A stretch of 64,000 nucleotides of DNA from Halovenus aranensis (GCF_900100385.1 NZ_FNFC01000001.1:305031-369030); one strand, 5' to 3'. Shown: positions 24,874-35,116, counted from the first letter of the stretch. The notes: generated by a model from the sequence alone, not told the origin. Made by a program: numbers and translations.

Positions 24874-25670
24874 AATACAGCGGCTGGCCAGAACCCGGAG
24901 AGCTCGTCGTCGGGCGAGTCGACGACATCGAGGATTTCGGTGTCTTCGTCGACCTGCTCGAATACGAGGATAAACGCGGCCTCTCGCACATCAGTGAGGT
25001 CGCCTCCGGCTGGATAAAGAACGTCCGCGACCACGTCAGCGAGGACCAGCGTGTCGTCGCCAAGGTGCTCGATGTCGACGAGGGGTCCCAGCAGATCGAC
25101 CTCTCGCTGAAAGACGTCAACGACCACCAGCGCAAGGACAAGATTCAAGAGTGGAAAAACGAGCAGAAAGCCGACAACTGGATGGAAATCGCCTTCGGCG
25201 AGGACCTCGACGGCGACCGCTACGCCGAGATTGCGAACACGTTCCTCGCGGAGTTTGGCACCCTGTACGACGGCTTCGAGCAGGCCGCCATCCACGGCGA
25301 AGAGGCACTCGAAGAGACGGCCCTCACTGAGGACGACATCGCGGCAATCGTCGAGACTGCCCGCGATAACGTCTCTGTCCCGTACGTGACGGTCACGGGA
25401 TACGTCGACCTCGAATGTCCTGCAAGCGACGGCGTCGACATCATCCGCGAGGCGATGCAGGCCGCCGAGGGCAACGGCGACGTTCCCGAGGAAGTCGACC
25501 TCGAGGTGACCTACGTCGGGTCGCCGGAGTACCGCATCGAGGTCCAGGCTCCCGACTACAAGACCGCCGAATCCCACCTCGAAGAGAGCGCCGACCGCGC
25601 GGCCGCGGTCGTCGCCGAGTACGGCGGCACCGCGCAGTATCATCGCGAACGACACGAAGACGACGACTGA
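24870..25670 (+). CDS. Translation initiation factor aIF2 subunit alpha
   Basis: Part of the aIF2 heterotrimer that delivers initiator Met-tRNA to the small subunit. The 266 residues comprise an S1/OB domain (1-85, [21 protein letters not shown] and [15 protein letters not shown]), a helical domain (90-170) and a C-terminal alpha-beta domain (175-266) that contacts the gamma subunit. Ser51 of eukaryotes has a local equivalent in the SGWI segment. It overlaps S27e by four bases and is followed two bases later by Nop10. Confidence 0.95.
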   Translation: MKYSGWPEPGELVVGRVDDIEDFGVFVDLLEYEDKRGLSHISEVASGWIKNVRDHVSEDQRVVAKVLDVDEGSQQIDLSLKDVNDHQRKDKIQEWKNEQKADNWMEIAFGEDLDGDRYAEIANTFLAEFGTLYDGFEQAAIHGEEALEETALTEDDIAAIVETARDNVSVPYVTVTGYVDLECPASDGVDIIREAMQAAEGNGDVPEEVDLEVTYVGSPEYRIEVQAPDYKTAESHLEESADRAAAVVAEYGGTAQYHRERHEDDD

Positions 25671-25672
25671 CC

Positions 25673-25855
25673 GTGAAATCCGACATTCGCGTCTGTGTCG
25701 ACTGGGAAACGACTCACGAGCGACCGGTGTACACGCTCGGAGACACCTGTCCCGACTGTGGCGCAGATGCGGTCAACAGCGCACCTGCTCCCTTCTCGCC
25801 GACGGATTCACACGGCAAGTATCGACGCGCACTTAAACGCTCCAGACCCCAGTAA
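25673..25855 (+). CDS. nop10: H/ACA ribonucleoprotein subunit Nop10
   Basis: A 60-residue zinc-ribbon scaffold of the pseudouridylation complex with Cbf5, L7Ae and Gar1. The frame starts with GTG two bases after the aIF2-alpha stop (VKSDIRVCVDWETTHE) and has YTLGDTCPDCGA, then the diagnostic FSPTDSHGKYRRALK. Two Cys remain for zinc (C26, C29), plus C8 nearby. The gene is easy to miss because of its size and GTG start. Its TAA stop ends five bases before the PAC2 ATG. Confidence 0.9.
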   Translation: MKSDIRVCVDWETTHERPVYTLGDTCPDCGADAVNSAPAPFSPTDSHGKYRRALKRSRPQ

Positions 25856-25859
25856 GGGT

Positions 25860-26612
25860 ATGGACGACTTCGAAATCGAGCACGTCGCCGAGGCCGATCT
25901 GGAGGACCCTGTGTTTATCGAAGGGCTGCCGGGCGTCGGTCACGTCGGCAAACTCGCCGCCGAACATCTGGTTGAAGAACTCGACAGCGAACTGGTCCGT
26001 CGGGTCTACTCGACGCATTTTCCGCCACAGGTCAGTATCGAGGACGGGCTGACACAACTCGCGTGTGCAGAGATACACGCCGTCTCGGCCCCCGAAGCGG
26101 ACATGCTCGTGTTGACCGGCGACCACCAGGCACAGGACACGGTCGGCCACTACGGGTTGACTGACACGCTTCTCGACATCGTCGAGTCGTTCGACGCCGC
26201 GCCGGTGTACGCACTCGGTGGCGTTCCGACCGGTGAACTCATCGAGGAGTACGACGTTATCGGCGCGACGACGACCGAAACCCAGCGTGAGGAACTCGAA
26301 GAGTTCGGTGTCGACTTCCGGGGCAACGAGCCAGAGGGCGGTATCGTCGGCATCAGCGGCCTCCTCCTGGGTCTCGGTGAGCGCCGTAACGTGCCAGCGG
26401 CCTGTATCATGGGCCAGACCAGCGGCTACCTCGTCGACCCCAAGAGCGCGAAGGCGGTCCTCGAAGTCCTTGAGGCGGCCATCGGATTCGAGGTCGACTT
26501 CGAATCCTTGGAGGACCGGGCCGACGAGATGGAAGACGTCGTGCGGAAGATTCAGGAGATGGAGCAGGGGTCGGCCGCCGGCTCCGACGAAGACCTGCGG
26601 TATATTGGCTAA
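25860..26612 (+). CDS. PAC2 family proteasome assembly chaperone-like protein
   Basis: A 250-residue protein of the PAC2/PbaB family, which in archaea assists or associates with 20S proteasome assembly. Diagnostic stretches are FIEGLPGVGHVGKLAAEHL at the N-terminus, then VLTGDHQAQD, YALGGVPTGELIE and ISGLLLGLGERRN. It is the last gene of the L44e operon, four bases after the Nop10 stop. The start at 25860 replaces the longer frame, which runs back through Nop10. It converges on the HTH-10 gene across 55 bases. Confidence 0.85.
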   Translation: MDDFEIEHVAEADLEDPVFIEGLPGVGHVGKLAAEHLVEELDSELVRRVYSTHFPPQVSIEDGLTQLACAEIHAVSAPEADMLVLTGDHQAQDTVGHYGLTDTLLDIVESFDAAPVYALGGVPTGELIEEYDVIGATTTETQREELEEFGVDFRGNEPEGGIVGISGLLLGLGERRNVPAACIMGQTSGYLVDPKSAKAVLEVLEAAIGFEVDFESLEDRADEMEDVVRKIQEMEQGSAAGSDEDLRYIG

Positions 26613-26667
26613 GAGCGAACCGCTCACTCGCCGCGAGAGGGGGTATCGCTGGCCCGTGCAACTGTTC

Positions 26668-27312
26668 TCACGAGAGTTGTTCACTGAACGCGCCCACGAG
26701 CTTCTGCTCTGCACGCCGGATATGGTCTTCGACAGTACGTCGATTGAGGTCGAACATCGCTGCGAGTTCCGCGGTCGTCACCTCTCGCGGAATCTCGTAG
26801 TACCCCTCTTGCCAGGCAGTCGACAGCACAGCCCGCTGACGGTGGGTGAGTTCCGACGACACACGGCCTAACCCCGCCAGCGGTGACCCCGACACGGGGA
26901 CGGTAACCGTCTGCGTCGAAGCGACATCCACGGGGAAGTCCTCGTTGATGTCGTTGAAAAAATCGCCAAGACGCCCGCTGTCCAGCGCGAGAACGCGCAC
27001 GTGTTTCGCGCCGTCCTCGTACCGCAGTGGCGGCAACAGGAGACAGTCGTGACGTTGCACGTACGTCTCAATGTACCCTTCCTCGTGTTGTTTCAGACAG
27101 TCCTCCGTGACGATTACGCGCTCGTTGCCCTCTCGAATGTCGTCTCGGACACCGACCTGGTCTCTGACGTGTTCGACGACACCGTCAGCGGCGCCGACGA
27201 CGTACAGGAGGTCACAGTGTTCGTTACACCAGAGTTCGATGAGTGCGTCGCTGTCTTTTGTCGCGGACACGTACGCACTGTCATCCGCGATTTGAATCGT
27301 TACCTGTTCCAT
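26668..27312 (-). CDS. HTH-10 (bacterio-opsin activator-like) transcriptional regulator
   Basis: A 214-residue haloarchaeal regulator. The C-terminal HTH_10 domain (about 155-205) reads ELTHRQRAVLSTAWQEGYYEIPREVTTAELA, then RRTVEDHIRRAEQ as recognition helix. The N-terminal 150 residues are a sensor-type domain with alternating strands and a Cys pair (C32, C36 in LWCNEHC) that could bind metal or respond to redox. ATG at 27312 is chosen over the frame from 27378. It is divergent from hutU by 101 bases, so it is a good candidate for the regulator of histidine utilisation; this is an inference from position. Confidence 0.8.
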   Translation of the reverse strand: MEQVTIQIADDSAYVSATKDSDALIELWCNEHCDLLYVVGAADGVVEHVRDQVGVRDDIREGNERVIVTEDCLKQHEEGYIETYVQRHDCLLLPPLRYEDGAKHVRVLALDSGRLGDFFNDINEDFPVDVASTQTVTVPVSGSPLAGLGRVSSELTHRQRAVLSTAWQEGYYEIPREVTTAELAAMFDLNRRTVEDHIRRAEQKLVGAFSEQLS

Positions 27313-27353
27313 GGGTAAACACGGCGCTGGCCTGAAATATAGCCGGACCACGT

Positions 27354-27373
27354 AAAAATACATCTCCATATGG
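27354..27373. promoter_or_regulatory. Promoter region shared by the HTH-10 gene and hutU, with CCATATGG palindrome
   Basis: On the plus strand AAAAATA (27354-27360) can act as the hutU TATA box, leaving a leader of about 30 bases before ATG 27414. Just beyond it CCATATGG (27366-27373) is a perfect 8-base palindrome. The minus-strand promoter for the HTH-10 gene would use the AAATATA near 27335. The whole divergent gap is 101 bases. Confidence 0.4.
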
Positions 27374-27413
27374 TACACACACCGTTACACTGAACGGCCG
27401 GCAACATGGGTAT

Positions 27414-29150
27414 ATGACAGGACAACTGAACGCGAACGAAGACGACAGCGACGCGGACCCCTCGGAGGTGTGGCGTGAGTACCAGGGTGCGCCGACCGGT
27501 ACGGACATCGAATGCGAGGGGTGGCGACAGGAGGCGGCGTTGCGCATGCTGAACAACAACCTCGACCCCGAGGTGGCCGAAAAGCCCGAGGAACTCGTCG
27601 TCTACGGCGGCACCGGGCAGGCCGCACGCACATGGGACGACTACGAGACAATCGTCGAAGAGCTACGAACCCTGGCCGACGACGAGACGCTGTTAGTCCA
27701 GAGTGGTCGCCCAGTCGGCCGGTTCCAGACACACGAGCGCGCGCCCCGGGTGTTGATTGCGAACTCGAATCTGGTCGGCAACTGGGACAACTGGGAACAC
27801 TTCCACGAACTCGAAGCCCAGGGGAAGATTATGTACGGCCAGATGACCGCAGGGTCCTGGGCGTACATCGGGACCCAGGGCATCCTGCAGGGGACTTACG
27901 AGACGCTGGCCGAACTGGGCCGCCAGGAGTTTGACGACACACTCGCCGGGAAACTCGTCGTGACGGCAGGTCTCGGTGGGATGGGTGGCGCACAGCCCCT
28001 CGCGGTCACGATGAACCAGGGCGTCTGCATCGCCGCGGAAGTCGACGAGGCACGCATCGACCGCCGTATCGAGACCGGATACTGCATGGAGAAAGCCGAC
28101 GACCTCGACGACGCGCTCGGCCGCGCACGAGATGCCGTCGACGCGGGCGAACCCTACAGCGTCGGCGTGCACATGAACGCCGCCGACTTCCTCGAAGGTC
28201 TGCTCGACCGCGGCATCGTCCCGGATATCGTGACCGACCAGACCAGCGCCCACGACGCACTCGAAGGCTACTACCCGAGCGGGTACACCGTCGCCGAGGC
28301 AGACGACCTCCGCGAAGACGACCCTGAGACCTACCGCAAGGAGAGTCTCGAAACGATGCAGCGCCACGTCGACGCCATTCTCGCCCTCCAAGACGAGGGC
28401 GCGATTGCCTTCGAGTACGGCAACAACATCCGCGGCCAGGTCAAAGCCGCGTTCGACCGTGATGACGCCTTCAATTTCCCCGGCTTCGTGCCGGCGTACA
28501 TCCGGCCCATGTTCTGTCGCGGGAAAGGCCCGTTCCGGTGGGCTGCCCTCTCTGGCAACCCCGAGGATATCCGCCGGACCGACGAGGCCATCCGCGAGTT
28601 ATTCCCCGAGAAGGAGGGGCTCCTCCGGTGGATCGACCTCGCACAGGCGCAAGTCGAGTTCCAGGGGCTGCCGAGTCGGGTCTGTTGGCTGGGCTACAAG
28701 ACCGACGAGGACGGCCTCACCGAGCGCGCCCGCTTTGCACTGCGTATCAACGACCTCGTCGCCGGGGGCGAAATTGAGGCGCCGGTCGTCGTGACCCGCG
28801 ACCACCTCGACGCTGGGTCGGTCGCGAGTCCAAACCGGGAGACCGAATCGATGAAAGACGGGACCGACGCCGTCGCCGACTGGCCAATCCTGAACGCGCT
28901 GGTCAACTGTGCCGCCGGAGCCGATATCGTCAGCGTCCACGACGGGGGCGGGGTCGGCATCGGCAACTCGCTGCACACGAACAACCACGTCGTCCTCGAC
29001 GGGAGCGACCAGGCCGCCGAGACCGCCCGGCGCGTGTTCACGACCGACCCCGGGATGGGTGTCATCAGACACGCCGACGCTGGCTACGAGGAAGCGCTTG
29101 AGGCGGCCGAGGAGTCCGATGTGGCTGTGCCGATGCGCGACCGGGAGTGA
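27414..29150 (+). CDS. hutU: Urocanate hydratase
   Basis: Converts urocanate to imidazolonepropionate, the second step of histidine breakdown, with tightly bound NAD. The 578 residues match family length. The NAD-binding glycine stretch [12 protein letters not shown] is at 186-197, and NMR-like conserved blocks [28 protein letters not shown] and [16 protein letters not shown] are present. The catalytic Cys and Asp region lies in [10 protein letters not shown] and [12 protein letters not shown]. It is the first hut gene; the next hut gene comes after an inserted membrane-protein gene. Confidence 0.95.
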   Translation: MTGQLNANEDDSDADPSEVWREYQGAPTGTDIECEGWRQEAALRMLNNNLDPEVAEKPEELVVYGGTGQAARTWDDYETIVEELRTLADDETLLVQSGRPVGRFQTHERAPRVLIANSNLVGNWDNWEHFHELEAQGKIMYGQMTAGSWAYIGTQGILQGTYETLAELGRQEFDDTLAGKLVVTAGLGGMGGAQPLAVTMNQGVCIAAEVDEARIDRRIETGYCMEKADDLDDALGRARDAVDAGEPYSVGVHMNAADFLEGLLDRGIVPDIVTDQTSAHDALEGYYPSGYTVAEADDLREDDPETYRKESLETMQRHVDAILALQDEGAIAFEYGNNIRGQVKAAFDRDDAFNFPGFVPAYIRPMFCRGKGPFRWAALSGNPEDIRRTDEAIRELFPEKEGLLRWIDLAQAQVEFQGLPSRVCWLGYKTDEDGLTERARFALRINDLVAGGEIEAPVVVTRDHLDAGSVASPNRETESMKDGTDAVADWPILNALVNCAAGADIVSVHDGGGVGIGNSLHTNNHVVLDGSDQAAETARRVFTTDPGMGVIRHADAGYEEALEAAEESDVAVPMRDRE

Positions 29151-29210
29151 GCGACTCGCGATGGTTCAGCACATTTAGGACAGTCGACGACGCATCTCGG
29201 GACAGCTGCT

Positions 29211-30665
29211 ATGTCCGCCCGTCTGCGTCCTCCACGTAACGCCAGTGTCGGGTTCGTCCCCATTTTGCTCGCCAACCTAGTGCCACTGGTCGGTGTCGCC
29301 CGGCTCGGGTGGGACGCCGACACACTGGTAACGACCTACACGCTCGAACTGTTCCTCGCAGTACCAGTTACCGCTCTCAAGACGCTGTTTGCACAGCGGC
29401 CGCCGCGTTCTGACCGTGACAGCAATTTCATCTCTCCTTCACGCGAGTTGACACGAAAGCGGGGCAGTGTCGTCCTGTCCCGTTGGCTGCCCCCAGTGTA
29501 TCCGCGAACGGTTCCGTTCATCGCCAGTCTCGCCGTCCCTATGGCGTGGCTCGCTGCCTTCCTTGTCCTCGCTCTCAGCGAAGCGAACGCACTGACCGCG
29601 GTGTTTTCTCGACCGACTGTTGTTGTCTCTGTCCTCGGGCTACTGGTGAGTCAGGCAATCGACACCTGGCGCGACTACATCCGCGGGGGCAGATATCAAG
29701 AGACATCGCCGGATACAGTCGCTGAGCGGGCCGCCAGACAGACCCTATTTGTCGTCTCGCTGTTGCTCGTGCTCGAAGCCGTCACGCGAGAGAGTCGACC
29801 GGCAGCGATTACAACCGTCGTTCTCGCCGTGTTCGTCGGCGGCAAATTACTCACCGAGTGGGCGTCGTACCGAGCGAGTCACAGTGACGCTGGGGACACG
29901 ACGGGCTTTACTGGCTGGCTGGCGGGTCCCAAACGAGGACCCGAGTCAACCGACGACCCGGATGTACCGACCGCCGAGCCAGACGCTCGGATACAGACAG
30001 ACAGCACCGCCGTGGCGGCGACGGCGGCGTTTCGTACGGTCGACCCGAAACACGGACTGTTTTATTTCAGTGTCGGGGTGCTGTTCTGGCTCCTTTCGGC
30101 GGGGGCAACAGCAAACGTCACTGACTCGTCGCTTGCGGTGGTTGGTGTCACGCTTGCGGTAGTCGCTGGCTGGGTCGCGTTCCAGCTTACCAAAGCGCTC
30201 GCCTTCTATCTCGAATACGGCACACTCGAGTACCGACGATACGGTGCCCGGCTCGTAGCGTACGACACCCGAGTCGGTGAGCCACAGTGGTCCGCTCCCG
30301 TCGACTCGATTCGGAATGTGACGTTTCTCGACACCCGCTTTGCCGACCATCTGTTCGACACTCGGACGGTCCGTGTGACGACAGGCGTCGGTGATGACGA
30401 GACTGAGCGCATACTGGGGCCGGTCGTCGACGCTGACAGCCTCGTTGAGACGTTCGACCTCCCAGTTGCGGTGACAGACCCGGCATCGTTCAGTCCTCGG
30501 ACGGGGGCGATTGCACTCCTGCTCGCGGGCGCTATCTGTGTCACTCTCGTGGTCCTCACCGCAGGGTCGCTCGTTCCTTCCGCCGTGACACTGATACTCT
30601 GGTTTCTGCTCCCGGCCCTCCTGCTCGCTCCGTGGTCGGTCTGGCGGCTGGCATACAGTAACTAA
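29211..30665 (+). CDS. DUF6498-like membrane protein with PH-like C-terminal domain, inserted in the hut cluster
   Basis: A 484-residue membrane protein. The N-terminal part (1-220) has about five or six helices and the pattern LLANLVPLVGVARLGWD, which I associate with DUF6498. A polar linker (225-270) follows, then two helices (283-330), a soluble stretch of about 85 residues (335-420) with the strand pattern of a bacterial PH domain, and two more helices (432-475). It has its own TATA-like box (29172-29178). Nothing in it suggests histidine transport or breakdown, so it appears to be an insertion between hutU and hutG. Function unknown. Confidence 0.65.
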   Translation: MSARLRPPRNASVGFVPILLANLVPLVGVARLGWDADTLVTTYTLELFLAVPVTALKTLFAQRPPRSDRDSNFISPSRELTRKRGSVVLSRWLPPVYPRTVPFIASLAVPMAWLAAFLVLALSEANALTAVFSRPTVVVSVLGLLVSQAIDTWRDYIRGGRYQETSPDTVAERAARQTLFVVSLLLVLEAVTRESRPAAITTVVLAVFVGGKLLTEWASYRASHSDAGDTTGFTGWLAGPKRGPESTDDPDVPTAEPDARIQTDSTAVAATAAFRTVDPKHGLFYFSVGVLFWLLSAGATANVTDSSLAVVGVTLAVVAGWVAFQLTKALAFYLEYGTLEYRRYGARLVAYDTRVGEPQWSAPVDSIRNVTFLDTRFADHLFDTRTVRVTTGVGDDETERILGPVVDADSLVETFDLPVAVTDPASFSPRTGAIALLLAGAICVTLVVLTAGSLVPSAVTLILWFLLPALLLAPWSVWRLAYSN

Positions 30666-30732
30666 CCGGCCCGCATCGGTGGTGTTGACTGTATCCATCA
30701 CACCTTTGATGTGGCTGATACAAGAGTAGCGC

Positions 30733-31671
30733 ATGGACAGAGACCCCGAATTTGAGATGGCGTCTGGGTGGCGAGGGCCGTCTGCTGACCCACACGACGA
30801 GCAACTCGGTGACAACATCGAACCAACGACACCAGACAGCGCTGACACGTACGACGCCGTGTTAGTTGGTGAGCCATACGACGGTGCGGTCATCGGTTCC
30901 CCTGGTGCACGAGAGGGGCCAGCGGCTATCCGCGACGCGCTCGCGGGCGTCAAAACGCATCACTTCGATGCCGGCCCAATCCGTGCCATCGGTGACCTCG
31001 GTACCGTCGATATTCCGACCGGCGCCAGCGTTAGTGATGTACAGGCGGCAGTGCGAGCGGCGACCGAGACCGTTCACGAACAGGAGACGATACCGATATT
31101 CCTCGGCGGCGACAACTCGCTGACCTATCCGAACGCCGGGCCACTGCTCGACCGCGAGGAGACAGTCGGGGTCGTCAGCCTCGATGCACATCTCGACTGT
31201 CGGGCCGTTCGGGGCGAACCCTCCAGTGGCGCTCCGTACCGACAGCTCTGGGAGGCTGGCCTCGACGAGATGGCCGTCCTCGGGGCGCGACACTTCGAAA
31301 CCTCGACCGTGTACGCCGAGTACCTCCGCGAACAGGGGGGCGAGGTCGTCACAGCCGAGGAGGTCGGGGACGACCCCGTCGAGGCCACAGACCGGGCACT
31401 CGCCGCTGTCGAGACCGACCACCTCTATGTCAGCGTGGATATCGACGTGCTCGACGCGACTGCGGCTCCCGGCGTCTCTGCGCCGACCCCCGGCGGTATC
31501 ACGACCCGCGAACTATTCCGACTCGTTCGCTTGCTCGCAAGCGTCGACCGGCTCGCCGGCTTCGAGGTGGTCGAGACCGCGCCGCCGCTGTGTCCCGACG
31601 GACGGACTGCGGATGCCGCGGCGCGGACCGTCGCACACGTGCTCTCGGTTCTCGGTGGTGAGCCAGCGTGA
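30733..31671 (+). CDS. hutG: Formimidoylglutamase (arginase/ureohydrolase family)
   Basis: Hydrolyses N-formimino-glutamate to glutamate and formamide, the last step of this histidine pathway, with two Mn ions. The 312-residue product has [19 protein letters not shown] and [23 protein letters not shown]. The arginase metal motif G-G-D-H is G-G-D-N here, the Asn seen at that metal position in known formiminoglutamases, which supports this specificity over arginase or agmatinase. GTGA overlap with hutI couples translation. Confidence 0.9.
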   Translation: MDRDPEFEMASGWRGPSADPHDEQLGDNIEPTTPDSADTYDAVLVGEPYDGAVIGSPGAREGPAAIRDALAGVKTHHFDAGPIRAIGDLGTVDIPTGASVSDVQAAVRAATETVHEQETIPIFLGGDNSLTYPNAGPLLDREETVGVVSLDAHLDCRAVRGEPSSGAPYRQLWEAGLDEMAVLGARHFETSTVYAEYLREQGGEVVTAEEVGDDPVEATDRALAAVETDHLYVSVDIDVLDATAAPGVSAPTPGGITTRELFRLVRLLASVDRLAGFEVVETAPPLCPDGRTADAAARTVAHVLSVLGGEPA

Positions 31672-32891
31672 CCGACCTGTTGGTATACGGCGCGGCCGAA
31701 CTCGTCGTCGGCCCCGGCGAGAACGGCTTAGAACGAATCGAGGACGGCGCACTCGCCGTCGAGGACGGCACTGTCGTCGCCACCGGGGAAAGCGAAGCGC
31801 TTCGGAGCGAGTACGGGGACGCGACGCGAGCAATCGACGCTAGCGGCCGGACCGTCCTGCCGGGCTTTGTCGACCCGCACACGCACGCGCTGTTTGCCGG
31901 TGACCGCTCTGATGAGTTCGTCGCCCGCATCGAGGGGAACAGCTACACTGACATTATGGACAAGGGCGGTGGTATTCCGGTCACCGTCGAGAGCGTCCGG
32001 GAGGCAAGCGACGAGGAGCTACTGGCGAATCTCCTCGACCAACTCGACGTGATGCTCGAACACGGGACGACGATGGCCGAGGTCAAATCCGGCTACGGGC
32101 TCGACACCGAGACCGAACTCCGGATGCTCGCTGTCATCGACGAAGCCGACGAGCGCCATCCAGTCGACGTGATACCGACGTTCATGGGCGCACACGCGGT
32201 CCCAGCCGAGATGGAAACCGACGCCTACGTCGATGTGGTCGTCGAGGACCAACTGCCTGCCGTCGCCGACCAGGGCATCGCGGCGTTCTGTGACGTGTTC
32301 TGTGAGGAGGGCGTCTTTGATGTCTCGCAGTCCCGGCGGATTCTCGAAGCGGGCCAGGACCACGGTCTCACGCCGAAGATACACGCAGAGGAGTTCAACC
32401 GCATCGGCGGCGCACAACTGGCCGCCGACCTCGGCGCCGTGAGCGCAGACCACCTGCTGTCCGCGACCGACGACGACGCCGGGGCACTTGCCGAGGCCGG
32501 TGTCGTCCCAACCTTGTTGCCCGCGACGGCGTTCTCACTCGACGAGCCATACGCCGACGCCGAGCCGTTCCTCGATGCGGGCGGCCCGGTCGCGCTCGGG
32601 ACAGACCTCAATCCGAGCTGTTTCGTCCACAGCATGGGGATGGTCGTCTCCCTCGCCTGTCTCCGGATGAAGCTGTCGCCCGCCCAGGCGATTCTCGGGG
32701 CGACTACACACGCGGCGAGTGCGCTCGACCGCGGGGGTGTAGGCACCCTCTCCGAGGGCACTCCGGCCGATTTCACCGTCTTCGACCTGCCGTCTGTGAC
32801 ACACATCCCGGCCAACGCGGGAACCAATCGTGTCGAGACCGTGGTAAAAGACGGCGAGCCCGTCGTCACCGCGGGAGGTGACCGACGATGA
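31668..32891 (+). CDS. hutI: Imidazolonepropionase
   Basis: Amidohydrolase that opens the ring of 4-imidazolone-5-propionate to formiminoglutamate. The 407-residue product has metal-binding [18 protein letters not shown], the substrate-binding stretch [15 protein letters not shown], a metal His in KIHAEEFN, and the catalytic Asp in [10 protein letters not shown]. The GTG start at 31668 overlaps the hutG stop; its own stop overlaps the hutH ATG (ATGA). Confidence 0.94.
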   Translation: MTDLLVYGAAELVVGPGENGLERIEDGALAVEDGTVVATGESEALRSEYGDATRAIDASGRTVLPGFVDPHTHALFAGDRSDEFVARIEGNSYTDIMDKGGGIPVTVESVREASDEELLANLLDQLDVMLEHGTTMAEVKSGYGLDTETELRMLAVIDEADERHPVDVIPTFMGAHAVPAEMETDAYVDVVVEDQLPAVADQGIAAFCDVFCEEGVFDVSQSRRILEAGQDHGLTPKIHAEEFNRIGGAQLAADLGAVSADHLLSATDDDAGALAEAGVVPTLLPATAFSLDEPYADAEPFLDAGGPVALGTDLNPSCFVHSMGMVVSLACLRMKLSPAQAILGATTHAASALDRGGVGTLSEGTPADFTVFDLPSVTHIPANAGTNRVETVVKDGEPVVTAGGDRR

Positions 32892-34456
32892 CTGTCCAGG
32901 TGGGGACGGAGCTGACCCCCGAAGATGTCGCCGCAGTCGCGCGCGAGGAAGCGACAGTCGAGATTCCCGAGACGGTTCGCGAGCGCGTCCGCGCCTCTCG
33001 GGAGCGGGTGTCCTCGGTCGTCGAACAGGACGACGCCGTCTACGGAATCAACACCGGATTCGGCGAGCTCGTCACCGAGCGAATCCCTCGTGACGACCTG
33101 GCGGACCTCCAGCACAACCTCGTCAGGAGCCACGCTTCTGGCCAGGGTGAGGAACTCGGCCGCGAGGAGGTCCGTGCGCTGCTGGTGACACGCCTGCACG
33201 CCCTCGCGCTTGGTTACTCCGGGGTCCGCGAGTCCGTCGTCGACACGCTCGCAGCTATGGTGAACCGCGGCGTCCATCCGGTCGTCAGGACCCACGGCAG
33301 CCTCGGGGCCAGCGGTGACCTCGCCCCGCTGGCCCACCTCGCGCTCGTGCTCATCGGCGAGGGCGAAGCGACCGTCGACGGCGAGCGTCTGGCAGGCGAG
33401 GCGGCACTCCGGGCGGCCGAGCGTGAGCCACTCTCGCTTGCACCGAAGGAAGGACTCGCTCTCATCAACGGGACACAACTCACTGCCGGACTGGCTGCGC
33501 TGGCCGTGGTCGACGCCGAGGGACTGCTCGACGTGGCGGATGCGGCCGGTGCGCTGACGACTGAGGTGGGGATGGGGACAACTGTGACCAGCAGTGAGGC
33601 AATCGCTGGCGTCCGGCCACACGAGGGCCACGGTGTGAGCGCGGCGAACGTTCGCAGACTCACCGCCGACTCTGAAATCGTCGAGTCACACCGCAACTGC
33701 GACCGGGTGCAAGACGCCTACTCGCTGCGGTGTCTCCCACAGGTCCACGGCGCGGTCCGTGACGCGGTCGCTCACCTCCGCGAGGCTGTCGAGACCGAAC
33801 TCAACAGCGCGACGGACAACCCACTCATCTTCGACGCCGACACAGTCGAGTCACGGGCGAGCCAGACGGAGTCGGCCGCGGTCGTCTCCGGGGGCAACTT
33901 CCATGGCGCGCCGCTTGCCCATCGCCTCGACTACGCCGCCAACGCCGTGACCGACCTCGCGGCGATGAGTGAGCGCCGCGTCGACAGGCTGTTGAACCCC
34001 AACGTCCAGGAGTCACACCTCTCCCCGTTTTTGGCGGGCGAGAGCGGTGTCGAATCCGGGCTGATGATTGCGCAGTACACCGCGGCATCGCTGGTGAGCG
34101 ACTGTCGCGCACACGGCTCTCCCGGTGTCGATAACGTGCCCGTCAGCGGCGGCCAGGAAGACCACGTCAGCATGAGCGCGACAAGCGCAGTCCACGCTCG
34201 GCAGGTCCTCGAACAGGCCCGGCGCGTGGTCGCAATCGAACTGCTCTGTAGCGCGGAAGCTGCCGAGTACGTCGACGACTCGCTGGCCCACGGTGTCGGC
34301 ACCGCTGCCCTCTACGACGGCGTTCGCGACGTGGTCGACCCTCTCGATGGCGATAGGTCACTCGACGGCGACATCGACGCAATCGCTGCGCGCATCCGTT
34401 CAGGCGACCTTCGCGACCGCGTGGCGGCAACCCTCGACGACGGGTTCGCCGACTGA
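32888..34456 (+). CDS. hutH: Histidine ammonia-lyase
   Basis: First enzyme of histidine degradation, removing ammonia to give urocanate by means of the self-made MIO cofactor. The 522-residue product has the MIO triad A141-S142-G143 in GSLGASGDLAPLAH, the Tyr loop YGINTGFGEL (about 52-61), NGTQLTAGLAAL and NPLIFDADT. It is the last gene of the hut operon. Gene order hutU, hutG, hutI, hutH covers the full route to glutamate and formamide. Confidence 0.95.
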   Translation: MTVQVGTELTPEDVAAVAREEATVEIPETVRERVRASRERVSSVVEQDDAVYGINTGFGELVTERIPRDDLADLQHNLVRSHASGQGEELGREEVRALLVTRLHALALGYSGVRESVVDTLAAMVNRGVHPVVRTHGSLGASGDLAPLAHLALVLIGEGEATVDGERLAGEAALRAAEREPLSLAPKEGLALINGTQLTAGLAALAVVDAEGLLDVADAAGALTTEVGMGTTVTSSEAIAGVRPHEGHGVSAANVRRLTADSEIVESHRNCDRVQDAYSLRCLPQVHGAVRDAVAHLREAVETELNSATDNPLIFDADTVESRASQTESAAVVSGGNFHGAPLAHRLDYAANAVTDLAAMSERRVDRLLNPNVQESHLSPFLAGESGVESGLMIAQYTAASLVSDCRAHGSPGVDNVPVSGGQEDHVSMSATSAVHARQVLEQARRVVAIELLCSAEAAEYVDDSLAHGVGTAALYDGVRDVVDPLDGDRSLDGDIDAIAARIRSGDLRDRVAATLDDGFAD

Positions 34457-34475
34457 CGGACCGCCGCGGTGACAC

Positions 34476-34485
34476 ATATTTATAA
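34476..34485 (+). promoter_or_regulatory. TATA box of dodecin
   Basis: ATATTTATAA lies 28-37 bases before ATG 34513. This is a strong, textbook haloarchaeal box, and a short leader is expected. Confidence 0.65.
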
Positions 34486-34512
34486 CAGAGCCGAAGGTAC
34501 CACTGAGGTGCA

Positions 34513-34713
34513 ATGGTCTTCAAGAAAATCGACCTCATCGGCACCAGCGAAGAGTCATTCGAGGACGCAGTCGACGACGCAATCGAGCGAGCAGAGACGA
34601 CACTCGAAAACGTCCACTGGGTAGAGGTGAACGAGCTGGGCGTCGAAGTCGGCTCCGTCGAGAACAGGGAGTACCAGGCAGAAGTCGAAATCGCGTTCGA
34701 ACTGGACGAGTAA
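34513..34713 (+). CDS. Dodecin (flavin storage/binding protein)
   Basis: A 66-residue subunit that forms a hollow dodecamer binding riboflavin-type flavins between tryptophans. W36 ([11 protein letters not shown]) is exactly where the Halobacterium dodecin has its flavin-stacking Trp. The fold is the beta-alpha-beta-beta order [27 protein letters not shown], then two strands to the C-terminus. It stands alone with a good promoter and converges on the IscA-type gene with no gap. Confidence 0.93.
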   Translation: MVFKKIDLIGTSEESFEDAVDDAIERAETTLENVHWVEVNELGVEVGSVENREYQAEVEIAFELDE

Positions 34714-35076
34714 TCAGGTGCGGAAGCTCTCGCCACAGCCGCACTCGCTGACGACGTTGGGGTTTTCGACGTGGAACCCTTCTCCCTGTAGTCCGCCCTC
34801 GTAGTCGAGGACCGAACCCTCGATGTAGTTCATACTCGCTGGGTCGACGAACACACGAAGACCGTGGTGTTCGAAAATCGTGTCGTCTTCTTCGGGTTCG
34901 TTGTCGAAACGCATCCCGTAGGAGAGGCCGGCACAGCCGCCCTGTTGGACGTAGAGTCGGAGGCCGGCGATGTCGGTATCCATGCTCTCTCCCTCTAACA
35001 GAGCGATCGCCTCCTCGGCGGCCTGCTCGGTTACGGAGATAGTGGTACCCTGTGTCGGCTCCTCGGTCGTGCTCAT
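34714..35076 (-). CDS. HesB/IscA family iron-sulfur carrier
   Basis: A-type carrier that holds or delivers Fe-S clusters, 120 residues. The three conserved cysteines are the one in QQGGCAGLSYGMRFD and the pair in SECGCGESF at the C-terminus. The N-terminal 15 residues are a flexible acidic/Thr-rich extension. ATG at 35076 is taken because the upstream frame (to 35265) is low-complexity and basic, and a TTAAC box lies about 26 bases upstream. Close alternatives (ErpA, IscA, SufA) cannot be separated from this sequence. Confidence 0.9.
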   Translation of the reverse strand: MSTTEEPTQGTTISVTEQAAEEAIALLEGESMDTDIAGLRLYVQQGGCAGLSYGMRFDNEPEEDDTIFEHHGLRVFVDPASMNYIEGSVLDYEGGLQGEGFHVENPNVVSECGCGESFRT

Positions 35077-35116
35077 AACCACCGTTAGATGCCCAACGTT
35101 GTTAACTCTTACACCC

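Noticed and set aside
32225..33631. 468-codon minus-strand frame over hutI and hutH
   Set aside because: Shadow frame: hutI and hutH are fully supported by motifs and by overlapping start-stop codons.
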